The notes under the pieces are model-generated. The model was not told where the DNA came from. It saw nothing but the letters and a program-made list of their open reading frames with translations, and did no database searches. A DNA stretch of 64,000 bases from Chitinophagales bacterium (GTDB lineage Bacteria; Bacteroidota; Bacteroidia; Chitinophagales; LD1): NCBI GenBank assembly GCA_016786765.1, contig JAEUUZ010000004.1, forward strand, positions 85,300 to 149,299. The letters are read 5' to 3'. Shown here in pieces: positions 1-7,812 of the stretch. The first letter of the stretch is position 1, and each line of letters begins with the position of its first letter. The translations under genes were made by a program, and so were the position numbers.

Positions 1-202
1 AGAGGAGTAAAGAAAATTCCCCGGAAGAATCGGATAAAGTTCCCGAAGATTGATTCGGCAAAAAAACAACGGCTTGTTGAATCGGCATTTGCTCTTTTTT
101 GTCCCAAATGATGCCGGATAGTTTGTAACTAACTTGCGAAAAAACAGGCCACACTGAAGAAACAGAACATAGTAGAAAAAAAATACGCGTCCATTGATTC
201 AT
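1..202 (-). CDS. N-terminal fragment of exported protein with carboxypeptidase-regulatory-like domain
   Basis: The gene starts at an ATG on the minus strand (202..200) and runs off the left edge, so only about 67 residues are visible. They begin with a signal peptide (MNQWTRIFFLLCSVSSVWP, cleavage near VFSQ) followed by YKLSGIIWDKKEQMPIQQA and a stretch ending in SGTLSDSSGEFSL. This matches the start of the carboxypeptidase-regulatory-like (CarbopepD_reg_2) beta-sandwich that in Bacteroidota precedes TonB-dependent receptors and DUF5686-type outer membrane proteins. Which of these follows cannot be seen. The signal peptide and domain start are clear; the full identity is open. Confidence 0.65.
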   Translation of the reverse strand, partial: MNQWTRIFFLLCSVSSVWPVFSQVSYKLSGIIWDKKEQMPIQQAVVFLPNQSSGTLSDSSGEFSLLL

Positions 203-345
203 TTGGCAAAGTTAGCGATAAATAAAAAGGCCCAACCTTCTTTCCTGTTAAAAAATGACGTAAATCATTTACCCAAAATACACATTCTTTATTCCATTAG
301 CAGGAAAATTGTACTAAGTTTAATCTTGAAAGTTGTAGCCAAAAA

Positions 346-2289
346 ATGACAGCAAGAATATTTAAGGATGATGTTACGCAAGTTCAGTTTGAGCGTGATG
401 GATTTATTACGATGCCATTCTTGAATCAGGAAGAAGTTAACGCTCTGAAAGGTTTATACAGCGAGGTATTCAGCCAGGCTCCAAACGACTTTCATTCAAC
501 TTCTTTTTTTGAAGATGAAGCATTAAAGCAAACCATTTCTTCAAAAGTTGAAGGAGTGTATGGGCAGAAGATTGAAGCGCTATTCGCCCCGATTCAAAAA
601 TTAGGCAGTAGCTTTTTAACCAAATCGCCAGGGGAAAGAGGAGAACTTCCTATTCATGCCGATTGGACCGTTGTAGATGAGTCGAAGTATTGCTCAGTAA
701 CCATTTGGGTGCCATTGATTGATACCAATGAAGAAAATGGTGCCATTCAAGTACTGCCTGGAAGTCATAAATTTTCGGATGCATTAAGAGCGCCAACACT
801 TCCAAGCGCTTTTTTGGAACAAAAAGAAACCATTGCACCTCAAATGAAAATGCTAAAACTCAAAGCAGGCGAGGCATTTATCTTTTCGCATGCCGTTTGG
901 CATTCTTCTTTACCAAATTACACCAACCAAGAACGCGTGGCTGTAACTTATGGACTAATTCCCGAGGCTGCAACATTGTGTTTATATCATAGAAGTGAAA
1001 ATGGCAAGTTAGAAAAATGGGATATGCCTCTCAGTATGTTTCAACGCTACACCAATATAGGTCAACGCCCATTGTTTGGCGAGAAAGTGGCTGAATTTGA
1101 TTATGATGTAAAAAAAGAAACGTCTAACTCCATCAAACAAAAAATTGATTTTTATAACCGTCAACTAAATCGTAAAAAAATGAAACCATTATTCTTAGAT
1201 CCGCAAAAACAGAAACAATTCGAAGAAGAAGGATACGTTGTTTTACCTGCACTCAATGCAGATGAGGTAAAAGAATTATACGATTATTACTACAGTACTT
1301 CACTGAAAGAAGGCGATTATGGAAGTTATGGCAATGGATTTAAAGTGGGCATGGATAACAAGGATAAAAACTTGGTAAACGAGATGATGGAGAAAGTGGT
1401 TTCAGTAGCTTTACCTAAAATGCAACAACATATGTATGATGCACAAGTATTCACAGCAAGCTATGTAGTGAAAGAGCCTAATCCACTGAGTGTTGTACCG
1501 GTGCATCAAGATTGGTCTTTTGTAGATAATGAAGGAGAATATTGCTCGACAACATGTTGGATTCCGCTAATGGATGTGAATGAAGAAAATGGAGCATTAG
1601 GCATTGTTACAGGGAGTAACAATTATTATGATGTTATTCGTGCTTCGCCTTCACCACAAACACCGCACGCTTTAGCAGATCATTATTTTACCACTTTCCC
1701 TTACATAAAAATGGTGAATATGAAAGCAGGAGAAGCCATTGTATTCAACAATAAAACCTTTCATGCTTCGCCTCCGAATAATTCAAATGAACAACGTGTA
1801 GCCATTGGCTTAGGATTCGCACAACGCGAGGCCAAAACGGTACATTACTATTTGAAACCGGATGGCAATAAAAATAAGCTTTTGAAATACGCTATTGATC
1901 GCGATTTCTTTAAAAAGTACGACAATGCACGTCTTTCGGCCATGTACGAAGCAGGTGAGGTAATTACTGACTATCCTTTATTGGAAGAGATAGACTACAT
2001 CTATCCTACCTTTACAGCAGAAGAAATGGTTAACATGATGACCGCTACCGGAAACGAATTCAATATGCCGCTTTGCCAGAAATTGGCAGATGCCTTTGGC
2101 TATAATCTTGATGGAACGCCAAAAAACACTGAAGCCAAAGTAGAAGAGGTTGTTCCTGTACAAGAAACCATTTCGGTTACTGAAGCAGCTCCTGTATACG
2201 ACCAACCAGGTGCTTTAGATAAGCCATTTTGGAAAGTGTACACCCCTTTGAATATTATTCGAGAGATCAGAAACAGAATAACGCAATAA
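346..2289 (+). CDS. tandem two-domain phytanoyl-CoA dioxygenase (PhyH) family protein
   Basis: A 647-residue protein made of two Fe(II)/2-oxoglutarate dioxygenase domains of the PhyH type. Domain 1 (about 10-250) has the metal triad H104-x-D106 (IHADW) and H186 (VWHSSLPN), with the 2-oxoglutarate Arg expected at R197 (QERVAVTYG). Domain 2 (about 290-560) repeats this with H387-x-D389 (VHQDW), H473 (TFHASPPN) and R484 (EQRVAIGLG). Both domains therefore look catalytically complete, and the distal His to Arg spacing is 11 in each. Typical PhyH proteins have one domain and about 250-300 residues, so this is an internal duplication or fusion. The last 80 residues form a linker ending in a conserved-looking aromatic tail. 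There is no signal peptide, so it is probably cytoplasmic. The substrate is unknown. It converges on the next gene with 7 bp between stops. Confidence 0.85.
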   Translation: MTARIFKDDVTQVQFERDGFITMPFLNQEEVNALKGLYSEVFSQAPNDFHSTSFFEDEALKQTISSKVEGVYGQKIEALFAPIQKLGSSFLTKSPGERGELPIHADWTVVDESKYCSVTIWVPLIDTNEENGAIQVLPGSHKFSDALRAPTLPSAFLEQKETIAPQMKMLKLKAGEAFIFSHAVWHSSLPNYTNQERVAVTYGLIPEAATLCLYHRSENGKLEKWDMPLSMFQRYTNIGQRPLFGEKVAEFDYDVKKETSNSIKQKIDFYNRQLNRKKMKPLFLDPQKQKQFEEEGYVVLPALNADEVKELYDYYYSTSLKEGDYGSYGNGFKVGMDNKDKNLVNEMMEKVVSVALPKMQQHMYDAQVFTASYVVKEPNPLSVVPVHQDWSFVDNEGEYCSTTCWIPLMDVNEENGALGIVTGSNNYYDVIRASPSPQTPHALADHYFTTFPYIKMVNMKAGEAIVFNNKTFHASPPNNSNEQRVAIGLGFAQREAKTVHYYLKPDGNKNKLLKYAIDRDFFKKYDNARLSAMYEAGEVITDYPLLEEIDYIYPTFTAEEMVNMMTATGNEFNMPLCQKLADAFGYNLDGTPKNTEAKVEEVVPVQETISVTEAAPVYDQPGALDKPFWKVYTPLNIIREIRNRITQ

Positions 2290-2296
2290 GTATTAC

Positions 2297-4333
2297 CTAT
2301 TTCTTTTCTTCTTCTTTTGGTACTGTTCGAATCTCTTCTGGTTGAACAGATTCGATAGTTTGCGTTGAACCAATGATGCGGAAAGTGGTACGTCTGTTTT
2401 GTTGATGCTCCTCCTCCGAACATTCAACACCATTTATACACTTATTGGTAATCTTTGTCTCTCCGTAACCTTTTGCTACAAGCCGTTCTGTTGCTACACC
2501 CTTTTCTATCAAATAATCAACTACAGATTGTGCACGCGCTTGCGATAATTTCTCGTTGTAACTGTCGCTACCTCTCGAATCGGTATGTGAACCAATCTCA
2601 ATCGTTAAATCTTTATTATCGGAGAAGAAGACCAGAATAGAATCAAGCACTGTTTTGGATTCCGGACGAAGTGTTGCTTTGTTGTAATCGTAATAGATAT
2701 TCGGAATCACAATTTCTTTCTGCGGGAAAATCTTCTCAAGTTCTGCATAAGCAGGAATGCTGATGAGCGTAGAATCCTGATTGCGTTTACCTACAGTGGT
2801 TATCATTGTATTTTTAGAAAAATAACCCGGCTTGTAAAACGTAAGTTTGTAATCCGTTTCAGATTTCAATGGAGTGGAAAATAAACCGGCTGCATTACTA
2901 AGTAAAGTAAAACTATCGGTTGCCGATTTTACAATCACCATTACTTTATCCAAAGGCGACATGCCCAACAGTTTACTATCCGGATTCTCGGGTTGTTCAA
3001 ATTTCTTCTCTTCTACTTTTCCGTTCAATACAAAATAATTCACCCATTTTTCTTCGAAGCGATAGATATCATCTCCGCCTTTTCCCCCAACTCGATTAGA
3101 CGAAAAATAACCGGCAAAAAGAATAGAATCATTGTTATCGACCGGTTTGTATTTCTCAATGACCATTCCAAAATCATCGGCCCCGCTATTAATAGGCGAC
3201 TTTAAATTTTGAGCATCGCGCCAAACTGTTTTTCCTTTTACCGCTTTGAAAATATCTAAGCCGCCCATGCCCGACAAACCATTCGAAGAGAAATACAAAT
3301 TACTCCGATCGTCTAGCCACGGAAACATTTCGTCACCGCTTGTATTCACGGCCGTTCCAGCATTATAAGGAGCACCCCAACCGGAATCTGTTTTCACAAA
3401 GTAATACAAATCCTTACCCCCAAAACCGGCAGGAATATCAGATGAAACAAATAAATATTTACCATCCTTTGAAAGTGCCGGTTGACCTACATTGATGGTA
3501 TCCGCAAAAAGATTTAATGGCTCGGGTTCCGTCCAACTTTTATTCACAAACTTGGAATAGTAAACATGACAAAACTCGTTCTTCGCTGTTTTGATTTTTT
3601 CTTTCGTACTCAAGTCTACAGTTTGGCAACGGGTGAAATAAATTTCATTGCCGTCTTTACTCAATGCACATGTACCTTCAAAAGCATCTGAATTCACTCC
3701 ATCAAAATCTTTAATTGTAGTATGTGTTTTATCGGCAAAAAAAATATCGGCATTCTTTTCATTCGTCCATGCATTCACAACATTTCCTTTTGCTTCAGTG
3801 CGAGAAGAAGAAAAATATAATTTTCCATTATTGAGTAAAGGCGAGAAATCATTTGTTGGGGTATTGATTCCTTTTACATTATCCACAACAAATCGTTCGT
3901 TCGCTTTTATCCATTCTAATGCATTCTGACATTTCTTCAACTCCTTATCGGCTAAATTTTTGTTAGTGGCATCCAACTTCGAAAGTTGGGTAAAAGTTGC
4001 AATTGCATCTGAATATCGATTTTGTCCCATCTGCATTCGTCCTAATTGTAACAAAGCTTCTTGGCGACCTAAGTCTACCGTTGTTTTGTACCACTTCTCT
4101 GCGTTGCCATACTGATTAAATCGGCTGTATGCATCCGCAATCTGCCAAGCTATCTCTTGCTTTTTTACAGGGTCTTTTTCAACCTCAAAATCTTTTTGCA
4201 ACAATGCTGGGGCGTTTGCATACTGCTTTAGTTCGTAGGCTTTCTCACCGGTTAAAATAAATTGACCACTGCTACACCCATTCAATAACGTAATCAATAA
4301 AAAAGCAAATCCTATATATCCAAACCCTTTCAA
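2297..4333 (-). CDS. PorE-like lipoprotein: TPR, PD40 propeller, regulatory-like and OmpA domains
   Basis: A 678-residue lipoprotein with lipobox LLNGC (Cys20). The order of domains is TPR-like helices (25-150), a PD40/WD40-like beta-propeller (about 160-425) with blades such as LSKDGKYLFVSSD and LYFSSNGLSGMGGLDIF, a carboxypeptidase-regulatory-like fold (about 430-530), and an OmpA C-terminal peptidoglycan-binding domain (540-660) with YYDYNKATLRPESK and SHTDSRGSDSYNEKLSQARA. This is the architecture and length of PorE, the T9SS lipoprotein that anchors the PorK-PorN-PorP-PorM machinery to peptidoglycan. Bacteroidota have several paralogues with this architecture, so PorE itself is an inference. 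Its ATG overlaps the stop of the upstream membrane protein by 4 bp, which implies translational coupling in an operon with the SatD-like gene. Confidence 0.8.
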   Translation of the reverse strand: MKGFGYIGFAFLLITLLNGCSSGQFILTGEKAYELKQYANAPALLQKDFEVEKDPVKKQEIAWQIADAYSRFNQYGNAEKWYKTTVDLGRQEALLQLGRMQMGQNRYSDAIATFTQLSKLDATNKNLADKELKKCQNALEWIKANERFVVDNVKGINTPTNDFSPLLNNGKLYFSSSRTEAKGNVVNAWTNEKNADIFFADKTHTTIKDFDGVNSDAFEGTCALSKDGNEIYFTRCQTVDLSTKEKIKTAKNEFCHVYYSKFVNKSWTEPEPLNLFADTINVGQPALSKDGKYLFVSSDIPAGFGGKDLYYFVKTDSGWGAPYNAGTAVNTSGDEMFPWLDDRSNLYFSSNGLSGMGGLDIFKAVKGKTVWRDAQNLKSPINSGADDFGMVIEKYKPVDNNDSILFAGYFSSNRVGGKGGDDIYRFEEKWVNYFVLNGKVEEKKFEQPENPDSKLLGMSPLDKVMVIVKSATDSFTLLSNAAGLFSTPLKSETDYKLTFYKPGYFSKNTMITTVGKRNQDSTLISIPAYAELEKIFPQKEIVIPNIYYDYNKATLRPESKTVLDSILVFFSDNKDLTIEIGSHTDSRGSDSYNEKLSQARAQSVVDYLIEKGVATERLVAKGYGETKITNKCINGVECSEEEHQQNRRTTFRIIGSTQTIESVQPEEIRTVPKEEEKK

Positions 4334-4677
4334 TCGATAACTTGTTTAATAATTAAATAAGAAGAAATAACAATCAACATCGACACAATGTTCCCAATTA
4401 AAAAATAATCATTAGTAACACGGTTATTTTTATCGGCATCCAAACGTGTTCCCAGTTTTAATGCACCAAAGAAACCAATTATCATGGGCATCTCGTTCAG
4501 TAATCCCATGAATATGAAAAGCCGCTCTAATATACCTTTAGTAATGGAATAAAACCACGAATGCGCAGTGATGGCGCTATTCTGTTTTTGAAAATACCGT
4601 CTGATAAAATGAAAAACAACTAATGCAAAAAGCTCTTGCAAAAAAAAGATAAGTATATAAAAAGGGATGTTCGTCAT
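4330..4677 (-). CDS. small polytopic membrane protein in satD-porE-like operon
   Basis: A 115-residue protein that I do not recognise. It has three or so hydrophobic segments: about 5-24 (FYILIFFLQELFALVVFHF), about 52-75 (LERLFIFMGLLNEMPMIIGFFG) and about 93-112 (IGNIVSMLIVISSYLIIKQV). A charged stretch (LGTRLDADKNNRVTND) lies between the last two. It overlaps the upstream SatD-like gene by 4 bp and the downstream PorE-like gene by 4 bp, so the three are almost certainly one transcript with coupled translation. In other bacteria SatD-family genes are accompanied by a small membrane protein (DUF3307), and this could fill the same position; I cannot show homology. Confidence 0.7.
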   Translation of the reverse strand: MTNIPFYILIFFLQELFALVVFHFIRRYFQKQNSAITAHSWFYSITKGILERLFIFMGLLNEMPMIIGFFGALKLGTRLDADKNNRVTNDYFLIGNIVSMLIVISSYLIIKQVID

Positions 4678-5315
4678 TTCAGCAATGTTGATTCTAATAT
4701 AGCTTCCTTTAAAGACAAATACTCATGAATCTGTAAACTTTTTTTCCTTCGCCACGCAAGCGATACATCTTTCTTCGTTCGTTTGGCTACTTCCTTATAA
4801 TCTACATACTTCAAAAACGCATCTACCAATGCAATATCATCTGCTTTCCAGCTATCAATCATGGTTTGGTATACAATAAATAAATTATTAAGCACCTTAT
4901 TCAAAGTGGGTGACACTATAGCAATTAAAAACCGACTGTTTCGATCTTTCTTTAACAACGTAATGTTTTCCCGAGCTTGTGTAAGCCCCGCGCCTACCAT
5001 ACCATGCGCTACTTTATGGTTAATAGGCGTATCAATGGGTCCGTAATGCAAGGAATAACGCAGCTTAAATCCAATATTTCTCACATAGATATATTCATCG
5101 AGCGCTATAATAATTTGAATACAAGTTGGCAAATCAGCTATTACTCCCTGAAACTCATCGCCAAGGGTAATTGTGAGTGGTGATAGAATTTTATCGGCAA
5201 AGTGTTTGTTATGCAATGCAATCATCTTTTTGAACTCCGCCATCAACTGCTGCCCTTCAAAGCCACTGCTACCAATAATATCGGCCATTAAGATATAATA
5301 CTTCTCCGCTTGCAT
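4674..5315 (-). CDS. SatD family protein (nucleotidyl-cyclase-like fold with C-terminal HTH-like region)
   Basis: A 213-residue protein matching the SatD family. The N-terminal part resembles a class III nucleotidyl cyclase core: MADIIGSS with D12, TLGDEFQG with D53, LRYSLHYGPIDTPIN, and GAGLTQAREN. D12 and D53 lie where the two metal-binding aspartates of such cyclases lie, about 41 residues apart. The C-terminal 50 residues (YKEVAKRTKKDVSLAWRRKK and on) look like a helix-turn-helix. Hence it may be a nucleotide-sensing regulator or a degenerate cyclase; activity is unproven. It is the first gene of an overlapping three-gene operon. The first ATG is used; M10 is a weaker alternative because it would remove the first strand. 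Confidence 0.75.
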   Translation of the reverse strand: MQAEKYYILMADIIGSSGFEGQQLMAEFKKMIALHNKHFADKILSPLTITLGDEFQGVIADLPTCIQIIIALDEYIYVRNIGFKLRYSLHYGPIDTPINHKVAHGMVGAGLTQARENITLLKKDRNSRFLIAIVSPTLNKVLNNLFIVYQTMIDSWKADDIALVDAFLKYVDYKEVAKRTKKDVSLAWRRKKSLQIHEYLSLKEAILESTLLK

Positions 5316-5352
5316 ATGAACTGCGTTTGCTTTTGTTGTGAGGATTTGATTG

Positions 5353-5383
5353 TAAAAATACTATTTTGTACAAAATGTACAAA
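5353..5383 (-). promoter_or_regulatory. candidate satD-operon promoter containing a perfect inverted repeat
   Basis: Read on the minus strand, TTTG (5383-5380), a 19-bp spacer and TATTTTTA (5360-5353) approximate the Bacteroidota promoter form. The spacer region carries the inverted repeat TTTGTACA-AAA-TGTACAAA (5365-5383), which lies across the -33 box and spacer as a repressor operator would. The satD-like ATG is 38 bp downstream of the -7 box. Confidence 0.4.
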
Positions 5384-5419
5384 AAAAAACCTTTTTGCAT
5401 TAATCGTGCAAAAAAGGTT
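5381..5419 (-). terminator. intrinsic terminator of the DUF1571 gene
   Basis: Minus-strand stem AACCTTTTTTGCA / TGCAAAAAGGTT with a 7-nt loop and one unpaired base, followed by a run of nine T. It lies 22 bp after the stop of the DUF1571 gene and insulates the satD-like operon. Confidence 0.75.
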
Positions 5420-5440
5420 ACAACATACTTTCAAAAGAGA

Positions 5441-6289
5441 TTAGAAACTGTAATCAGCAAATTTTTCAGAAAATTCATCCTCTTTGAACGAAGGGTTTAG
5501 TTTCAGTGAAGAATATTCATAGCGTTCAAATACACCAATGTCATCGCTCATCTCTTGAAAGATTGGCATGTAGGTTTCTTTGTCGATATAGATAGTAGAT
5601 TTCTTGGCATAAGCAGAAGGCACTTTAATTTGCTTGCCACTCAAATCAGACTCGAAATTTTTTACGAAAGCATTTTTTTCTACCACTATACATTCCGGCA
5701 CCAACAAGCGCTGGTTCAAGGTATATAAACTCTCGCCAGGTTTCCCGGTTACGGTAATATAGGTAAATGTAGGATCTTCTAATACGACTTTATAACACTT
5801 ACGACCATTGAAAACAACTTCACCTTCCAGCTTAACAACATCATCAAAACGCTTTTGATCATCTGCTCTTTTCATGGCATCTTTAATCAACCGTGTGTAC
5901 AAATTAAATCCGGAGCTTAACAAAGTATGGTGCTGATCTTTTGTAAGCATACTACTAAAAGGCGATAAAGAAAGCGTTGGCAAAAACTTTCCGGGATTTA
6001 CGCGCACCTTGTCGCTGTTCTGCCCTTTCACAAAAAGCAGTTCAGTGCCTTTGTTTGGATCAGATAAAACTTTGGTATAAATTTTATTGGGAGCAACGTT
6101 CACCTTGGTCAATACTTCCAGAATAATCAATTTCCCGCGTTGGCGTTCATAACCTTTCATGACGTATGAACTACCTCGGAGCGAGCCGGTAACAGCCACT
6201 GATTTCTCTAATATGGCTCTGGCTTGATTGTCAGCAGCATTAGCTCTTACGAGCATTAAAACAAGGGCAAAAGCAAGTATTTTTTTCAT
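5441..6289 (-). CDS. DUF1571-like exported protein with LysM-like insert
   Basis: A 282-residue exported protein with signal peptide MKKILAFALVLMLVRANA. The body resembles DUF1571, a periplasmic beta-rich fold related to lipoprotein carriers: GKLIILEVLTKVNVAPNKIY, then VVFNGRKCYKVVLEDPTF and IYIDKETYMPIFQEMSDD. Within it, residues of about 180-225 (GESLYTLNQRLLVPECIVV, then LSGKQIKVPSAYAKK) have the pattern of a LysM repeat, which would bind peptidoglycan. The family has no agreed biochemical role. It lies 14 bp downstream of the Mpo1-like gene, probably in one operon, and ends in a clear terminator. Confidence 0.7.
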   Translation of the reverse strand: MKKILAFALVLMLVRANAADNQARAILEKSVAVTGSLRGSSYVMKGYERQRGKLIILEVLTKVNVAPNKIYTKVLSDPNKGTELLFVKGQNSDKVRVNPGKFLPTLSLSPFSSMLTKDQHHTLLSSGFNLYTRLIKDAMKRADDQKRFDDVVKLEGEVVFNGRKCYKVVLEDPTFTYITVTGKPGESLYTLNQRLLVPECIVVEKNAFVKNFESDLSGKQIKVPSAYAKKSTIYIDKETYMPIFQEMSDDIGVFERYEYSSLKLNPSFKEDEFSEKFADYSF

Positions 6290-6303
6290 TCGTGTATTTG
6301 TAT

Positions 6304-6768
6304 TTATAAACTTATTCCGATTTTTTTAAAGATAAAACTAATCACCCAAGCCGGGCCAATTAAAAGAAATTGCAAGTCTTTCAAAAATGAAGGTTTTTTT
6401 CCTTCGATATTATGCCCCCAAAATTGAAATATCCATGCAATAACAAATAATATAAACGATACTAAAGCAAGATTCAAGCCAAGATGAATTTTAATCCAAT
6501 GGCAAAGTATTATACACAGAAAGGAATAGAAAAACATACCAACGGATAGTGACTTTGAAAGCATAAAATAATAGCCCAATACCAACACCATAACCACCTT
6601 GGCTACTAAGCCTTCGGTAACAGTATTATCGGTTCCAAGCGGAATGCTATAAAGCAAACCAATCACGGTAAAGAAAATAGCAGGTACACAAATCCAGTGA
6701 ATCAATTTATTGGTCGGATTTTGGTGACTAACCGCATATTCATCTAACCACTCGTTTATTGTTCTCAT
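6304..6768 (-). CDS. Mpo1-like (DUF962) membrane protein
   Basis: A 154-residue membrane protein of the DUF962/YGL010w family, whose yeast member Mpo1 is an Fe(II)-dependent dioxygenase that alpha-oxidises 2-hydroxy fatty acids. Family signatures are visible: the N-terminal EYAVSHQNPTNKLIHWICVP with conserved His residues, and near the end FQFWGHNIEGKKPS followed by LLIGPAWV. Four hydrophobic segments lie between. It is the first gene of a likely two-gene unit with the DUF1571 protein. The fold assignment is firm; the exact lipid substrate in this organism is not known. A fatty acid hydroxylase-like protein occurs near 44 kb and a PhyH protein at the window start. Confidence 0.85.
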   Translation of the reverse strand: MRTINEWLDEYAVSHQNPTNKLIHWICVPAIFFTVIGLLYSIPLGTDNTVTEGLVAKVVMVLVLGYYFMLSKSLSVGMFFYSFLCIILCHWIKIHLGLNLALVSFILFVIAWIFQFWGHNIEGKKPSFLKDLQFLLIGPAWVISFIFKKIGISL

Positions 6769-6802
6769 AATCAGTTATTTTCCTTAAATGTAATGCATAC
6801 AT

Positions 6803-6836
6803 CCAAAAAAACAAAAGTCACGCAATGGCGTGACTT
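6803..6836 (-). terminator. intrinsic terminator after T9SS protein 6864-7679
   Basis: Perfect 9-bp stem AAGTCACGC / GCGTGACTT with a 4-nt loop, followed on the minus strand by a T-rich run. It lies 28 bp after the stop of the secreted protein. Confidence 0.8.
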
Positions 6837-6863
6837 ATTGTTAAGAAAAATTTGAAAAATAAA

Positions 6864-7679
6864 TTAGTCGGCAATAATAAATTTAGTTGTAGTAGTAGCA
6901 TTACCGTTAGTAATTTGAACAAAATAAACGCCTTCTGTTAAACTGTTTCTTTCCATTACAACTTGATTATTTCCAGTAGCTACTTTAACTTCTTTAGAAG
7001 ATACTACTTTACCCAAAACATCTATCACGTTTACAGTGTAAACGCCTGCGTTATCGCTTTCGAAATTAAGTGTTGCTGAAGAATGCATAGGATTTGGAAC
7101 GATAGCCACTGCGTGGATGGTTTTAGCCACTTCATTGATACCAACACCACAGGCTGCAGTTAGACCCGGATCGTTAACATTTAATGCTGCACAAGAAGGT
7201 GAAGATGTAGCAACACGTATATAGAAATCTAAATTAGCCAAAGATGTAGATACTGGACCTTGTGGTGAAGTAGCACCTTTCAACCAAGCCAACATTTGAA
7301 TATCAACAGTATACTGACCAGCAGCATCGTTTGATGTTCCTGAAATCGTAAAACAACCAACTTCGTTAGCATTATAACGCTTACTTGCTTTGCTGAAAGA
7401 ATAACAAAGTCCGCATGGCAAATTCGACATAGATACAAACTGAACTGAATCTAAATCAACCGCTTGAGGCTGAGTTACACTAGCCGGAATCTTGAAAGAT
7501 ACAGATTCATTGTAATTAGTGCCCTTTATAACACAAGCCAAGTTAGCCGGTGTTGGTTTGAAAGTGGCAGCTGGTGTAGTTGGATCAGGATTGCAAACAC
7601 TAACACCTCCCACACATTGTGCATTTGAGGAAAGACTTACAATACAAGTCAAGGATAAAATAGTAAAGATTTTTTTCAT
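6864..7679 (-). CDS. T9SS type A sorting domain-containing secreted protein (paralogue 1)
   Basis: A 271-residue secreted protein. The signal peptide is MKKIFTILSLTCIVSLSSNAQ. Residues of about 55-170 hold a beta-rich module with LDSVQFVSMSNLPCGLCYSF and CFTISGTSNDAAGQYTVDI, which is shared with the next two genes upstream. The C-terminal 75 residues form a type A T9SS sorting domain: VPNPMHSSATLNF, TVNVIDVLGKVV, EGVYFVQI and TTTTKFIIAD. The protein should be exported by Sec, then moved across the outer membrane by the T9SS. Its function is unknown. It has its own terminator, and a terminator also separates it from the upstream gene, so it is probably transcribed alone. Confidence 0.85.
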   Translation of the reverse strand: MKKIFTILSLTCIVSLSSNAQCVGGVSVCNPDPTTPAATFKPTPANLACVIKGTNYNESVSFKIPASVTQPQAVDLDSVQFVSMSNLPCGLCYSFSKASKRYNANEVGCFTISGTSNDAAGQYTVDIQMLAWLKGATSPQGPVSTSLANLDFYIRVATSSPSCAALNVNDPGLTAACGVGINEVAKTIHAVAIVPNPMHSSATLNFESDNAGVYTVNVIDVLGKVVSSKEVKVATGNNQVVMERNSLTEGVYFVQITNGNATTTTKFIIAD

Positions 7680-7759
7680 GGTTTATTTTTATTTTAAAGT
7701 TCAAAGCTACATTATTTTAGCATAAACGGCTATTTTTTTCAATCAAATATCAACAAGAC

Positions 7760-7793
7760 AAAAAAAAATGGCTGTCTAAAAAGACAGCCATTT
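7760..7793 (-). terminator. intrinsic terminator after T9SS protein 7813-8652
   Basis: Perfect 12-bp stem AAATGGCTGTCT / AGACAGCCATTT with loop AAAA (7766-7793), followed by T residues on the minus strand. Confidence 0.85.
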
Positions 7794-7812
7794 TTATGAA
7801 TAGTTAAAAAGA

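Noticed and set aside
346..2289. Internal duplication as an assembly artefact
   Set aside because: The two PhyH halves are highly diverged at the DNA and protein level, share only motif positions and have an intact frame, so this is an old duplication, not a mis-joined repeat.
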